Notes: a model not told the origin generated them from the sequence alone. DNA of 64,000 nucleotides from Streptomyces rhizosphaerihabitans (GCF_025399795.1 NZ_JAODTZ010000045.1:1-64000); one strand, 5' to 3'. Counted from the stretch's first letter, positions 1-9,795 are shown. Made by a program: numbers and translations.

Positions 1-184
1 GCGGGGCGGGCTTGCCGCCACCGTTGCCCTGCTGGAGGGCATCTGTCAGTTTGCGTACGACGGGGGCCTCGATCGTCGAGGACGCCGAACGGACGAATTC
101 ACCGAGTTCTTGGAGCTTGGCCATGACGACCTTGCTCTCTACGCCGAACTCCTTGGCGAGTTCGTATACCCGGACCTTAGCCAC
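1..184 (-). CDS. infB: Translation initiation factor IF-2, N-terminal fragment
   Basis: This is the first 61 codons of infB; the rest lies beyond the left edge. The start is a GTG at 184-182, preceded on the minus strand by AAAAGGAG about six bases away. The translated N-terminus begins with AKVRVYELAKEFGVESK, the IF2_N domain found at the front of bacterial IF-2, and then enters a Gly/Pro/Lys-rich linker that is typical of the long actinobacterial protein. IF-2 is the GTPase that brings fMet-tRNA to the 30S subunit, but the GTPase domain is not visible here. It is the last gene of the leftward rimP-nusA-ylxR-infB cluster. Confidence 0.95.
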   Translation of the reverse strand, partial: MAKVRVYELAKEFGVESKVVMAKLQELGEFVRSASSTIEAPVVRKLTDALQQGNGGGKPAP

Positions 185-333
185 TTCGCTCCTTTTAGGT
201 CCGGGTCTGCGTCCGGACCGTCGCTACTTCATGGGCGTACTCATCGCGTGCTCATCGAGTGCTCATCGCAATCTCGACCTACTTCCAACTCGCGGAATAC
301 CAGGGCCGCACGGGGGTTCCGCACGACGCTTTC

Positions 334-612
334 TTACGGGTTTGCCTGCTCGACGTAGAGGCGCAACGCCTCGGTGTCGAGCGGTCCCAGGGCGCGCAGC
401 GCCCGTGGGATCGCCCGGCGGCGGACCGCCAGATCGAGACAGACCAGAACGGGATGCACGTACGCACCCCGGCCGGGCAGCGTACCGCGATGATCGGGGG
501 CACATTCGCCCTCGACCGCCACGATGCGCAGCAAGTCTCTCTTGGCCGCTCGCTCCCGGCACCCCACACAGGTGCGTTCAGGGCATGCGCGGGCTCGCGT
601 CCGGCCAGACAC
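334..612 (-). CDS. ylxR: YlxR family RNA-binding protein (DUF448)
   Basis: A 92-residue protein with the YlxR signature near the N-terminus (PERTCVGCRER) and the conserved GRGAYVHP turn in the middle. It lies between nusA and infB, which is where ylxR is found in most bacteria. The family is a small nucleic-acid-binding fold; members have been linked to RNase P and to regulation of transcription or translation, but the exact role in Streptomyces cannot be read from sequence. The start is a GTG with only a weak AAGA upstream. About 100 bp separate it from nusA and about 150 bp from infB, so it may be co-transcribed with both. Confidence 0.93.
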   Translation of the reverse strand: MSGRTRARACPERTCVGCRERAAKRDLLRIVAVEGECAPDHRGTLPGRGAYVHPVLVCLDLAVRRRAIPRALRALGPLDTEALRLYVEQANP

Positions 613-713
613 TCTTAAGTCTACCTCCCCGTACCGACCTCACCCCTTTGGGGCAAAAATCGAACGGTTGTTGTCGTGATGTAAGCGATCCGCGGGCCGG
701 ATCTATTCCCGGT

Positions 714-1736
714 CTATTCCCCGCGCTGCTCGCCGCGCTGCTCGCCGCGCTGCTCGCCGGGCTGCTCGGTGTCCGGACGGATGTCGATCCGCCAGCCCGT
801 GAGGCGGGCGGCGAGGCGGGCGTTCTGGCCCTCCTTGCCGATCGCCAGCGACAGCTGGTAGTCGGGAACCGTCACGCGCGCGGAGCGGGCCGCGAGGTCG
901 ACGACCTCGACCTTGGAGACACGGGCCGGGGAGAGCGCGTTCGCCACCATGTCGGCCGGGTCGTCCGACCAGTCCACGATGTCGATCTTCTCGCCGTTGA
1001 GCTCGGCCATCACGTTGCGCACCCGGCCGCCCATCGGGCCGATGCAGGCGCCCTTGGCGTTCAGACCGCTGCGGTTGGACCGTACGGCGATCTTCGTGCG
1101 GTGGCCGGCCTCGCGGGCGATGGCGGCGATCTCGACGGAACCGTCGGCGATCTCAGGCACCTCCAGCGCGAAGAGCTTCTTCACGAGGTTCGGGTGCGTA
1201 CGGGACAGGGTCACGGAGGGACCGCGGACACCCTTGGCCACCCGTACGACGTACGAGCGCAGGCGCAGGCCGTGCTCGTAGTTCTCGCCGGGGACCTGCT
1301 CCTGCACCGGCAGGATGGCCTCCAGCTTGCCGATGTCGACGAGCACGTTCTTCGGGTCACGGCCCTGCTGGACCACACCGGTGACGATGTCGCCCTCACG
1401 GCCCGCGTACTCGCCGAGTGTCGCGTCGTCCTGCGCGTCCCGCAGGCGCTGCAGGATGACCTGCTTGGCGGTGGTCGCGGCGATCCGGCCGAACCCCGAC
1501 GGGGTGTCGTCGAACTCGCGCGCCTCCTGCCCCTCCTCCAGGTCCTCGGGGTCCTCCTTCGCCCACACGGTCACATGACCGGTCTCCCGGTCGAGTTTCA
1601 CGCGCGCGCGCCGACGGCTTCCCTCGGTGCGGTGGTAGGCGATGAGGAGGGCCGACTCGATCGCCTCGACCAGCAGGTCGAAGGAGATCTCCTTCTCCCG
1701 TACCAAACCCCGCAGGGCACTCATGTCGATATCCAC
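714..1736 (-). CDS. nusA: Transcription termination/antitermination factor NusA
   Basis: A 340-residue NusA of the short actinobacterial type, without the C-terminal acidic repeats of E. coli NusA. The order is an N-terminal RNA-polymerase-binding domain (about 1-125), an S1 domain (about 130-200) and two KH domains, the second with the motif LSLAIGKEGQNARLAARLTG near residue 300. It binds RNA polymerase and nascent RNA to modulate pausing, termination and antitermination. The GTG start sits just behind GAGGAGG, and the rimP stop falls inside that leader, so the two genes are tightly coupled. The C-terminal tail is odd: it repeats the tetrapeptide GEQR, encoded by a 12-bp tandem repeat. Confidence 0.96.
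   Translation of the reverse strand: MDIDMSALRGLVREKEISFDLLVEAIESALLIAYHRTEGSRRRARVKLDRETGHVTVWAKEDPEDLEEGQEAREFDDTPSGFGRIAATTAKQVILQRLRDAQDDATLGEYAGREGDIVTGVVQQGRDPKNVLVDIGKLEAILPVQEQVPGENYEHGLRLRSYVVRVAKGVRGPSVTLSRTHPNLVKKLFALEVPEIADGSVEIAAIAREAGHRTKIAVRSNRSGLNAKGACIGPMGGRVRNVMAELNGEKIDIVDWSDDPADMVANALSPARVSKVEVVDLAARSARVTVPDYQLSLAIGKEGQNARLAARLTGWRIDIRPDTEQPGEQRGEQRGEQRGE
726..769. repeat. 12-bp tandem repeat encoding the NusA C-terminal tail
   Basis: Three nearly perfect copies of CTGCTCGCCGCG plus a partial fourth run to the stop region of nusA. On the minus strand they encode consecutive GEQR (first copy GEQP). As 12 is a multiple of three, gain or loss of a unit keeps the frame and changes only the tail length. 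Confidence 0.9.
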
Positions 1737-1738
1737 GG

Positions 1739-2236
1739 CTACGCCTCCTCTTCCTTCTTGTCCTTGCGGCTGAACTCGACCTGGACGCGGGCCTTGACGA
1801 TGTCCGCGAAGGCGAGCCGCTTGGCGGTGGGCTTGCGCCCCTTCACGCCCGGCACTTCGACATCCAGACCGTCGTCCTCGACCCGCAGGATCCTGGCGAG
1901 CAGTTCTTCGTTGTCCGCCAGCTGGAACTTCACCAGGCGGTCGGTGGCGCGTACGTAGTGACGGTGCTCCTTGAGCTCGCGCTCGGCACCGGGGGTTCCG
2001 ACTTCGAGGGTGTATTCACCCGCACCCATCGCGTCCGTCTCGTCGAGCTTCGCCGAGAGCGCGCGGCTCACATCGGCGATCGCGTCCAGGTCGGCACCTT
2101 CGTCCGAATCCACGACGACGCGCAGAACACGCTTGCGGCCTACGGTCTCCACTTCGATCTCTTCCAGATCGAGGCCCTGGGAGCTCACGAGCGGATCCAG
2201 GAGTTCTCGCAACCTCTCGCTCTGGGTCGTGCTCAT
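1739..2236 (-). CDS. rimP: Ribosome maturation factor RimP
   Basis: A 165-residue RimP (YhbC family), required for late assembly of the 30S subunit. The N-terminal half holds the family pattern around LDLEEIEVETVGRKRVLRVVVD and the VGTPGAERELKEHRHYVRA block. The C-terminal half is the SH3-like domain, ending in a charged RKDKKEEEA tail. The ATG start is preceded by GAGGAGTC. It heads the nusA-ylxR-infB series, with two bases between its stop and the nusA GTG. A 252-bp gap separates it from the divergent lipoprotein gene at 2489 and should contain promoters for both directions. Confidence 0.95.
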   Translation of the reverse strand: MSTTQSERLRELLDPLVSSQGLDLEEIEVETVGRKRVLRVVVDSDEGADLDAIADVSRALSAKLDETDAMGAGEYTLEVGTPGAERELKEHRHYVRATDRLVKFQLADNEELLARILRVEDDGLDVEVPGVKGRKPTAKRLAFADIVKARVQVEFSRKDKKEEEA

Positions 2237-2488
2237 CCGGGTGACTCCTCGGCCGCGTGTGCTGTTGTGGGTTGGTCGCGTGTCAGCTCAAAGGGTATCC
2301 GGTCGCGGAGGGTGTTGCCGTCCACCGGGATCGGTGTGCTCGCGCCGACGGGTACCGGAGGGTGTCCGCGAAATCGCGCCGGAGGCAGATGGAGGAGAGC
2401 CGCTGGGCGGTGATCGGCCGATGCGCGGGTACCGTGATCACGGGCAGCTCGCCCATACATTCGTACGAGCCCTCCGAGGACGTCTGCC

Positions 2489-3091
2489 GTGTCGTTCCCC
2501 CTGCCGTCGCGCACCCCGTCGGGTCCGCGCCGAAGGACCCTGCTCGCGGCCGCCGCGGGCGCCTTCGCGCTCGCGGGCTGTTCCGCTCCCGAGCCGTCCA
2601 GCGACACGACGGGCGGCAGCCCCTCGGCCGCGGACCGGGCCCGCGCGCGCGGGGCCCGCGACAGCGCGACGCTGGCCGACCGGTACACCGCGGTGATCGC
2701 CGCCCATCCGGACCTGGCGGGGCGGCTCGGCCCGCTGCGGGCCGAGGTCGTCCGGCACGTGCAGGCGTTCGGCGGCGGCAGCGCTGGGGCGTCCGCGTCT
2801 CCGTCCTCGCCCTCCTCGGCGGCGTCCCCGTCCGAGTCCTCGTCGGGGTCCCCGTCGACTTCGAGTTCGGGGTCGAGCGCGGCTTCGGCTTCGGCTTCGG
2901 CCGGTGTCTCCCCCGGTGCGGCGGCCCGGCCCAAGGACGCGCTCGCCGACCTCGCCGCCGCCGAACTGGCGCTCGCGGACGAACGGACGCAGGCACTTGT
3001 GGAGGTTCCCGGCGAGCTCGCCCGACTGCTCGCCTCGGTGGCGGCGGCCGGTGCGGCCCACGCGTTTCTGCTGACGAAGGCGGCGAAGTGA
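2489..3091 (+). CDS. Putative lipoprotein of unknown function
   Basis: A 200-residue exported protein. The N-terminus has an RRR motif, a hydrophobic stretch (LLAAAAGAFALAG) and a lipobox cysteine at about residue 31, so it is expected to be a membrane-anchored lipoprotein. The centre (about 95-135) is a Ser/Ala/Gly-rich low-complexity linker, flanked by helical Ala/Glu-rich segments. No catalytic motif is recognised. The GTG start has GAGGA eight bases upstream. Its stop overlaps the next gene's start (GTGA), which implies translational coupling with the DUF4439 protein. The position beside rimP appears conserved in Streptomyces, from recollection only. Confidence 0.8.
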   Translation: MSFPLPSRTPSGPRRRTLLAAAAGAFALAGCSAPEPSSDTTGGSPSAADRARARGARDSATLADRYTAVIAAHPDLAGRLGPLRAEVVRHVQAFGGGSAGASASPSSPSSAASPSESSSGSPSTSSSGSSAASASASAGVSPGAAARPKDALADLAAAELALADERTQALVEVPGELARLLASVAAAGAAHAFLLTKAAK

Positions 3092-3561
3092 GCAAGCGGA
3101 ACAAGACCGAGGAAGTCGAGCTCAAGGCCCTGCAGGCCGCGCTGGGAGCCGAGCACGCGGCCGTCTACGGCTACGGCGTCGTCGGCGGCCGGATCGGCAC
3201 GGCCCGGCAGGCGGACGCCCGGTCGGCGTACGACGCCCATCGGGCACGCCGGGACGAACTGGCGCGGGCGGTGAAGGACATGGGCGCCATGCCCGAGGCC
3301 GCGTCGGCCGCGTACATGCTGCCGTTCCCGGTGACGGACACCGCCACCGCCATACGGTTCGCGACCGAGCTGGAGGAGCGGGTGGCCGACGTGTACTCCG
3401 ACCTCGTGCGCGCCGCCACGGGTGACCGGCGGCGCATGGCGGCCGGGGCGCTGCGGGAGGCCGCGGTCCGTGCGGTGCGGTGGAGCGGCGAGAGCGTAGC
3501 CTTCCCTGGGCTCGCCGAGCGGGCGGGCGCCCCGTCCGCCACGGCGCCCTCGCCGACGTAA
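3088..3561 (+). CDS. Ferritin-like DUF4439 domain protein
   Basis: A 157-residue, all-helical protein starting at the GTG that overlaps the stop of the lipoprotein gene. The sequence (AALGAEHAAVYGYGVVGGR early, then RRDEL, and LEERVADVYSDLV later) matches the DUF4439 ferritin-like fold, with regularly spaced Glu and His residues that in ferritin-like proteins line a four-helix bundle. Whether it binds metal is unknown. The coupling to a lipoprotein and to a kinase-fold protein downstream (26 bp gap) suggests a three-gene unit of unknown role. Confidence 0.8.
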   Translation: MSKRNKTEEVELKALQAALGAEHAAVYGYGVVGGRIGTARQADARSAYDAHRARRDELARAVKDMGAMPEAASAAYMLPFPVTDTATAIRFATELEERVADVYSDLVRAATGDRRRMAAGALREAAVRAVRWSGESVAFPGLAERAGAPSATAPSPT

Positions 3562-3587
3562 CGCGACCTGGAAGGAACCTCTCGCGC

Positions 3588-4532
3588 ATGGACTCGCGCA
3601 TGGCCTTCGAACCGCCGCAGCGCCTTCTTCGGGCGCTCGGCGAGACCCGCCGGAGCGGGTCGGAGGGGGCCGACGAGTGGCTGGAACGGCTGCCCGAAAC
3701 GGCCCAACAGGCCTCCGATCTACGCGAGTTGACCGTGGAGCGGGTGCAGGCACCGGGTGGGCGCAGCAGTCTCGTCGTCCTGGTGCGGCGGGCCGACGGC
3801 ACGCCCGCCGTGCTGAAGCTGGCGCCCGAGCGGGCGCGCCCGGAGAGCGAGCGGGCCGCGCTCGCCCACTGGGACGGCCGCGGCGCGGTCCGTCTCCTCG
3901 ACCCGGACGACACCCGCGACGCCCACGGCGTCCTGCTGCTGGAGCGGCTGCACCCGGACATGTCCGTGCGCTCGCTGCCCGAGGCGAAAGCCCTGCTGGA
4001 GGCGGCGGGGACGCTGCGGCGGCTGTGGGTCGAGCCGCCCGCCGGCCATGTCTTCGAGACCGTCGCGGAGCGGACCGGGCGGCAGGCCGAGGCCATGCGG
4101 GCCGCGGCGACGGCCGAGGACGGTGCCGGTGCCGAGGTGCCGGCCTTGGTCGACGCGGCGCTCGCGGCCCGCGACGAACTGCTGGCCGGGCCTCCCGAGG
4201 CGCGCCTGCTGCACGGCACCTTCCGGCAGAGCAAGGTGCTCGCCGGGGAGCGCGCGCCCTGGCTGGCCGTGGGACCGGACCCGGTGGTCGGCGAGTGCGC
4301 GTTCGACCTGGCCCGGCTGGTCCGCGACCGGGTCGAGGACCTCATCGCGTCGCCTTCGGGGCCGTCGATCACCCGGCGCAGGGTCAAGCGCCTCGCCGAG
4401 TCGCTGGACGTGGACCAGGAGCGACTGCGCGGCTGGACCCTGTTCCGCGCCGTCGAGTCGGGCGTCCGGGCGGGCCGGGTCGGCCGCCTGCGCGACGCCG
4501 AACTCCTGCTGGAGTTCGCCGGCTGGCTCTGA
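3588..4532 (+). CDS. APH/choline-kinase-fold protein, probable pseudokinase
   Basis: A 314-residue protein of the aminoglycoside phosphotransferase fold. The N-lobe includes a lysine in AVLKLAPERAR (about 75-85) and the acidic, helical EAALAHWDGRGAV region. The C-lobe has the expected order, but the key residues are replaced. The catalytic HGD reads HGT (LLHGTFRQSK, about residue 205), the downstream metal-binding Asn is Lys, and the DP metal site reads VGPDP with the first Asp gone. It is therefore unlikely to transfer phosphate by the usual mechanism. The start is the ATG at 3588, with GGAAGGAA nine bases upstream. It is followed by a strong hairpin. Confidence 0.82.
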   Translation: MDSRMAFEPPQRLLRALGETRRSGSEGADEWLERLPETAQQASDLRELTVERVQAPGGRSSLVVLVRRADGTPAVLKLAPERARPESERAALAHWDGRGAVRLLDPDDTRDAHGVLLLERLHPDMSVRSLPEAKALLEAAGTLRRLWVEPPAGHVFETVAERTGRQAEAMRAAATAEDGAGAEVPALVDAALAARDELLAGPPEARLLHGTFRQSKVLAGERAPWLAVGPDPVVGECAFDLARLVRDRVEDLIASPSGPSITRRRVKRLAESLDVDQERLRGWTLFRAVESGVRAGRVGRLRDAELLLEFAGWL

Positions 4533-4835
4533 CCCCGACTCCCGTTTGGCTGCGGCGAGTTCGAGGCCGTGGGACGACGACCGAAGACCGGCGGGAGTTC
4601 GCCGGCCGGTCCGGCGACGTGCGGGTTTCGAATCCCCGGCGCACCACCGTCGGCGCCCGCTCGGGTCCCGTCCGGGCTTCACCCCTTCGTGCGGCGCATG
4701 GCACAAGGCCCTTACGAAGCACGACACATGACAGTCCGTCACTTCCGTGCGGGCGGCGAGCGGCCCGGGAGAAACGGGTCGGCGGCGCTCCCGCACCCTC
4801 CGAAGAGGGGCTGCGGGAGCGCCGCCGGGGAACGG
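4533..4835. other. Intergenic stretch between convergent genes
   Basis: About 300 bp without a supportable gene. The main element is the hairpin at 4781-4826, listed separately. A short tRNA-T-arm-like string near 4622-4645 was examined and rejected. Confidence 0.6.
4781..4826. terminator. Bidirectional terminator between the APH-like gene and proS
   Basis: A perfect 15-bp inverted repeat (GGCGGCGCTCCCGCA at 4781-4795 and its complement at 4812-4826) with a 16-base loop. It lies ten bases past the proS stop and downstream of the convergent APH-like gene, so it can end both transcripts. There is no U-tract, as is usual in Streptomyces. Confidence 0.75.
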
Positions 4836-6527
4836 CTACGCCGTCAGGCGGGCGATCGCCTCTTCGACGGTCAGTTCCTCGCGCTCGCCGGTGCGGCGGT
4901 CCTTCAGCTCCACGACGCCCTCGGCCGAGCGGCGGCCGGCGACGAGGATCGTCGGTACGCCGATGAGCTCCGCGTCGGTGAACTTCACGCCCGGGGAGAC
5001 GCCGGCGCGGTCGTCGACCAGGACGCGGACGCCCGCGGCGCCGAGCTTCTCGGACACGTCGAGCGCCAGCTCGGTCTGGAGGGCCTTGCCCGCGGCGACC
5101 ACGTGCACGTCGGCGGGAGCGACCTCCTTGGACCAGCACAGGCCCTGCTCGTCGGCCGACTGCTCGGCCAGCGCGGCGACCGCGCGGGAGACACCGATGC
5201 CGTACGAGCCCATGGTCACGCGGACCGGCTTGCCCTGCTGCCCGAGAACGTCGAGACCGAACGTGTCGGCGTACTTGCGGCCGAGCTGGAAGATGTGACC
5301 GATCTCGATGGCGCGGTCCATCTTGAGGCCGGTGCCGCACGCCGGGCAGGGGTCACCCGCCTGCACCACGACGACGTCGAGGTAGTCGTCGACCTCGAAG
5401 TCACGGCCGGCGACGACGTTCTTCGCGTGCGTGTTGATCTTGTTGGCGCCGGTGATCCAGGCCGTGCCGGGCGCGACGCGCGGGTCGGCGATGTAACGGA
5501 CCTTCTCCAGACCCTGCGGGCCCACATAGCCGCGTACGAGGTCGCCGCGGCCCTCGAAGTCCTCGGCCGTGACGAGCTCGACGACCGCCGGGGCGAGGTG
5601 CTCGCCCAGCTTGCCGAGGTCGACCTCGCGGTCGCCGGGGACGCCCACGGCCACGATCTCGCCGTCGACCTTGACCAGCAGGTTCTTCAGGGTCGCGGAG
5701 GCGGGCACGCCCAGGTGCTCGGCGAGCGTCTCGATGGTCGGGGTGTCGGGGGTGTCCAGCTCCTCGACCGCACCGTGCTCCTCGGAGACGGGCGTGAGCT
5801 TGAAGGTCACGGCCTCCGTGTTGGCGGCGTAGTCGCAGGCCGGGCAGTCCACGAAGGTGTCCTCACCTGCGGCGGCGGGCGCGAGGAACTCCTCGGAGGC
5901 CGAGCCGCCCATGGCGCCGGAGACGGCGGACACGATGCGGTAGTCGAGACCGAGGCGCGCGAAGATCTTCTGGTAGGCCGCGCGGTGCAGCCCGTAGGAC
6001 TCGGCGAGGCCCTCGTCCGTGATGTCGAAGGAGTACGAGTCCTTCATCTGGAACTCGCGGCCGCGCAGCACACCGGAACGCGGGCGGGCCTCGTCGCGGT
6101 ACTTCGTCTGGATCTGGTAGAGCATGACCGGCAGGTCCTTGTACGAGGCCACCTGGTCCTTCACCACCAGGGTGAAGATCTCCTCGTGCGTCGGGCCGAG
6201 CAGGTACTCGGCGCCCTTGCGGTCCTTGAGGCGGAAGAGGAGGTCGCCGTACTCCTCCCAGCGGGCGGAGGCCTCGTAGGGCTCCTTGGGCAGCAGGGCC
6301 GGCAGGAGGACCTCCTGGGCGCCGATCGCGTCCATCTCCTCGCGGACCACCCGGGAGACGTTGTCGAGGACCTTCTTGCCGAGCGGCAGCCAGGTCCAGA
6401 TGCCCGCGGCGTTGCGCCGTACGTAGCCGGCGCGGACGAGCAGCTTGTGGCTGAGCGTCTCGGCATCCGCCGGGTCGTCACGCAATGTCTTGACCATCAA
6501 ACGGGACATGCGCTGGACCTGGGCCAT
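4836..6527 (-). CDS. proS: Prolyl-tRNA synthetase
   Basis: A 563-residue bacterial-type ProRS that charges tRNA-Pro in the cytoplasm. Class II motif 1 lies near the N-terminus, and motif 2 is in the TKYRDEARPRSGVLRGREF segment (about 135-155). An inserted INS editing domain follows at about 220-400, which removes Ala-tRNA-Pro. Motif 3 is GSYGIGVSRA near residue 440, and the anticodon-binding domain comes last. The full length agrees with the bacterial family. The ATG start at 6527 has GCAGGAG upstream. It is a single-gene unit with a hairpin just behind it. Confidence 0.97.
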   Translation of the reverse strand: MAQVQRMSRLMVKTLRDDPADAETLSHKLLVRAGYVRRNAAGIWTWLPLGKKVLDNVSRVVREEMDAIGAQEVLLPALLPKEPYEASARWEEYGDLLFRLKDRKGAEYLLGPTHEEIFTLVVKDQVASYKDLPVMLYQIQTKYRDEARPRSGVLRGREFQMKDSYSFDITDEGLAESYGLHRAAYQKIFARLGLDYRIVSAVSGAMGGSASEEFLAPAAAGEDTFVDCPACDYAANTEAVTFKLTPVSEEHGAVEELDTPDTPTIETLAEHLGVPASATLKNLLVKVDGEIVAVGVPGDREVDLGKLGEHLAPAVVELVTAEDFEGRGDLVRGYVGPQGLEKVRYIADPRVAPGTAWITGANKINTHAKNVVAGRDFEVDDYLDVVVVQAGDPCPACGTGLKMDRAIEIGHIFQLGRKYADTFGLDVLGQQGKPVRVTMGSYGIGVSRAVAALAEQSADEQGLCWSKEVAPADVHVVAAGKALQTELALDVSEKLGAAGVRVLVDDRAGVSPGVKFTDAELIGVPTILVAGRRSAEGVVELKDRRTGEREELTVEEAIARLTA

Positions 6528-6598
6528 GATTCTCGACTCCTGCTGCGTAAGGGTGATGTCTGGAGGTTAGCCGGGCAGCGGCCGTCCCCGGAAATCCA

Positions 6599-7168
6599 TT
6601 AGCGGTGTCGCAGTGGAAGCGGGGCGCCCATCACGGCGTACGGCTTGGGTGCGCTGGGGAACATGACCTGCCGCGCCAGGTCCTCGTAGCCGAGGGAGCG
6701 GTACAGGCCGCGGGCCGGGCTGTCGAAGTCGATCGCGGAGAGGATCGAGCGGGGTTCGGCCGCGGTGTCGGTGATGGTGGTGATCAGGGCGCGGCCGATA
6801 CCCCGGTTCTGGAAGCGGGGGTGGACGTGCAGTTCGGTGATCACGAACGAGTCGTCGAGCCAGCCGTCCTGGCCCCGGCCGCGCAGATACGGTTCGACGA
6901 CGGTGGACCACCAGTGCGCGCGGTCGTTGGGCATGCCGTAGACGAAGCCGACGAGCCGTCCGTCGAGTGTGGTCGCACCGAGCGCGTGGGCTCCCGGATA
7001 GGTGAGGTGGCGCAGCACGATCTGACGTCGTACGGCGATCTCGTCGGCGCCGAGCCCGAAGGCGAGCGCCTGCACGGCGAGCGCCTCGTCGACGCGCGCG
7101 GTGAGATCCAGCGGGCCGATGACCACGTCGTGGGAGTCGCGGGGGCCCTGACCGGGGAAGCGCAGCAT
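6599..7168 (-). CDS. GNAT family N-acetyltransferase
   Basis: A 189-residue GNAT protein. The acetyl-CoA-binding motif A is seen as LHVHPRFQNRGIGRALI (about 125-145), following the usual beta strand ending VITEL, and the C-terminal motif B region is DFDSPARGLYRSLGYE. The substrate cannot be told. It lies about 70 bp upstream of proS in the same direction, and another GNAT gene lies 60 bp behind it, so the two may share a transcript. Confidence 0.88.
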   Translation of the reverse strand: MLRFPGQGPRDSHDVVIGPLDLTARVDEALAVQALAFGLGADEIAVRRQIVLRHLTYPGAHALGATTLDGRLVGFVYGMPNDRAHWWSTVVEPYLRGRGQDGWLDDSFVITELHVHPRFQNRGIGRALITTITDTAAEPRSILSAIDFDSPARGLYRSLGYEDLARQVMFPSAPKPYAVMGAPLPLRHR

Positions 7169-7229
7169 GCCGGGAGACTACCTGGCGGACAGCGGGACGT
7201 GTGAGGTCCCGCTGGGCCCGCGCCGGGTG

Positions 7230-8078
7230 TCAGAACAGGACACTCATGAACGCGCCGACCTCTTGGAACCCGACGCGGCGGTACGCCGCCCGCGCCGCCG
7301 TGTTGAAGTCGTTGACGTAGAGGCTGACGACCGGGGCGACATCCGCGAGGGCGTAGCGCAGCACGGCCGCCATGCCGGGGGCCGCCACTCCCTGGCCGCG
7401 GTACTCGGGGGCCACCCACACGCCCTGGATCTGGCAGGCCTGGCCGGTCGCGGCCCCGATCTCGGCCTTGAAGACGACCTTGCCGTCCTGGTCGAGGCGG
7501 GCGAAGGACCGGCCGGAGCCGACGAGTTCGGCAACCCGGGCCTGGTAGAGCAGGCCGCCGTCGCCGGCCATCGGCGAGATACCGACCTCCTCGGTGAACA
7601 TGGCGACGCAGGCCGGCATGATCGTCTCCATCTCGTCCTTGCGGATGCGGCGGACGTACGGATCCGGGGCGATGTCGGCGGGCAGCCGGTCGGTCACCAT
7701 CAGCGGCTGGTGGGCGCGGACCTCGCGGGCGGGGCCCCAGCTCGGTTCCAGCAGTCGCCACAGCTGGGCGGTGGGTCCGGCGGGGCCGACGATCGAGGAG
7801 CAGCGGCGGCCGCCCCTGCGGGCCCGGTCGGCGAAGCCGCGCACGGCTCGCTGGGTGGCGCAGATCGGGACGAGGTTGGCGCCCGCGTAGCAGAGGGACT
7901 GGAGCATGCCGTCCTCGTACCAGCCCCACATCTCGCCGCCGAGCCGCCATGGGTCGAGCCCGGCGACCTGTACACGGGAGGCGACGAAAGCGTTCGCCAC
8001 CGGCTCGCGGCCGAGGACGGCGAGCGCGGCGTCCAGGTCACTCGGTTCGAGGACCCTGGTGGTGGTCTGGGTCAACAC
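7230..8078 (-). CDS. GNAT acetyltransferase with N-terminal DUF4081 domain
   Basis: A roughly 282-residue two-domain acetyltransferase. The first half (starting LTQTTTRVLEPSDLDAALAVL) matches the DUF4081 region found fused to GNAT domains in actinobacteria. The second half is a GNAT domain with CQIQGVWVAPEYRGQGVA as the acetyl-CoA loop and SLYVNDFNTAARAAYRRVGF as the closing segment. The reading frame extends further upstream to 8156, but that part is arginine-rich and unlike the family. The GTG at 8078 is therefore chosen on conservation, not on a clear ribosome-binding site. The substrate is unknown. Confidence 0.85.
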   Translation of the reverse strand: MLTQTTTRVLEPSDLDAALAVLGREPVANAFVASRVQVAGLDPWRLGGEMWGWYEDGMLQSLCYAGANLVPICATQRAVRGFADRARRGGRRCSSIVGPAGPTAQLWRLLEPSWGPAREVRAHQPLMVTDRLPADIAPDPYVRRIRKDEMETIMPACVAMFTEEVGISPMAGDGGLLYQARVAELVGSGRSFARLDQDGKVVFKAEIGAATGQACQIQGVWVAPEYRGQGVAAPGMAAVLRYALADVAPVVSLYVNDFNTAARAAYRRVGFQEVGAFMSVLF

Positions 8079-8284
8079 GTACGGGGGCCTCACCCTGGGG
8101 TCTGCTGATCTCCGCACTGTACCTGTCGAGGTTGTGCCTCGCCCGCCCTCTTGCACGGGCTGACCGGCGGGGGCCGGTGCGCCCCTGGCCGGGCGGACCG
8201 GCCGCTGGCGGGGGGCTGCTCACGCATGCCCCCGCGGTCCCGGGGCCTGGGCCTGTCCAGGGTGCACGGGAACCTCGGCCGGAC

Positions 8285-8565
8285 CTGGATCCGCCGGGAA
8301 CCTGGGCCGGGCGGGCACGGGTTCGCCGGGAGCCCGAGCCCGACCGGAGTTCGCCGGGACCTGGGGCGGACCCGGATCTGCCGGGACCTGGCCAACCTGG
8401 GCCGGCACGGGTTCGCCGGGAGTCCGAGCCCGACCGGAGTTCGGCGGGAACCGCGGCCGGACCCAGGTCACCGGGAAGCTCGGGCGCACCCGATTTCGCC
8501 ACGAACCTCAGCCCGTCCACGGTTCGGCGGGAACCGCGGGCGGGCACGGATTCACCAGGACCCGC
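8285..8565. repeat. Degenerate ~28-bp tandem repeat array, intergenic
   Basis: The 559-bp gap between the DUF4081 GNAT gene and ispG (8079-8637) holds no credible gene. It contains ten degenerate copies of a unit built around CGCCGGGA. The copies start near 8292, 8324, 8352, 8379, 8414, 8442, 8469, 8498, 8525 and 8553, with spacings of 27-35 bp, mostly 27-29. A higher-order duplication is visible: 8314-8359 recurs almost identically at 8404-8449, an offset of 90 bp, equal to three units. The function is unknown. Confidence 0.8.
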
Positions 8566-8637
8566 AGCTCGTCCGGGGGTCGCCGGGAGCGGTGGGTGCG
8601 TCCGGGGCGGGCGCGTGGGGAGGAGTCCGGTCGGGCG

Positions 8638-9795
<1,158 letters not shown>

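Noticed and set aside
2233..3753. Long frame on the minus strand across the lipoprotein and DUF4439 genes
   Set aside because: It is antisense to two well-supported genes, has Ala/Arg/Gly-rich composition and no family resemblance.
4575..4646. tRNA-like 3' end: GGGTTTCGAATCCCCGGCGCACCA between the APH-like gene and proS
   Set aside because: The T-arm-like string has a mismatched stem, and no acceptor or anticodon stem can be found upstream. It is read as chance in GC-rich sequence.
8157..8637. Coding frames across the 28-bp repeat region
   Set aside because: They consist of repeat-encoded Gly/Pro/Arg stretches in all frames and have no ribosome-binding site or family match.
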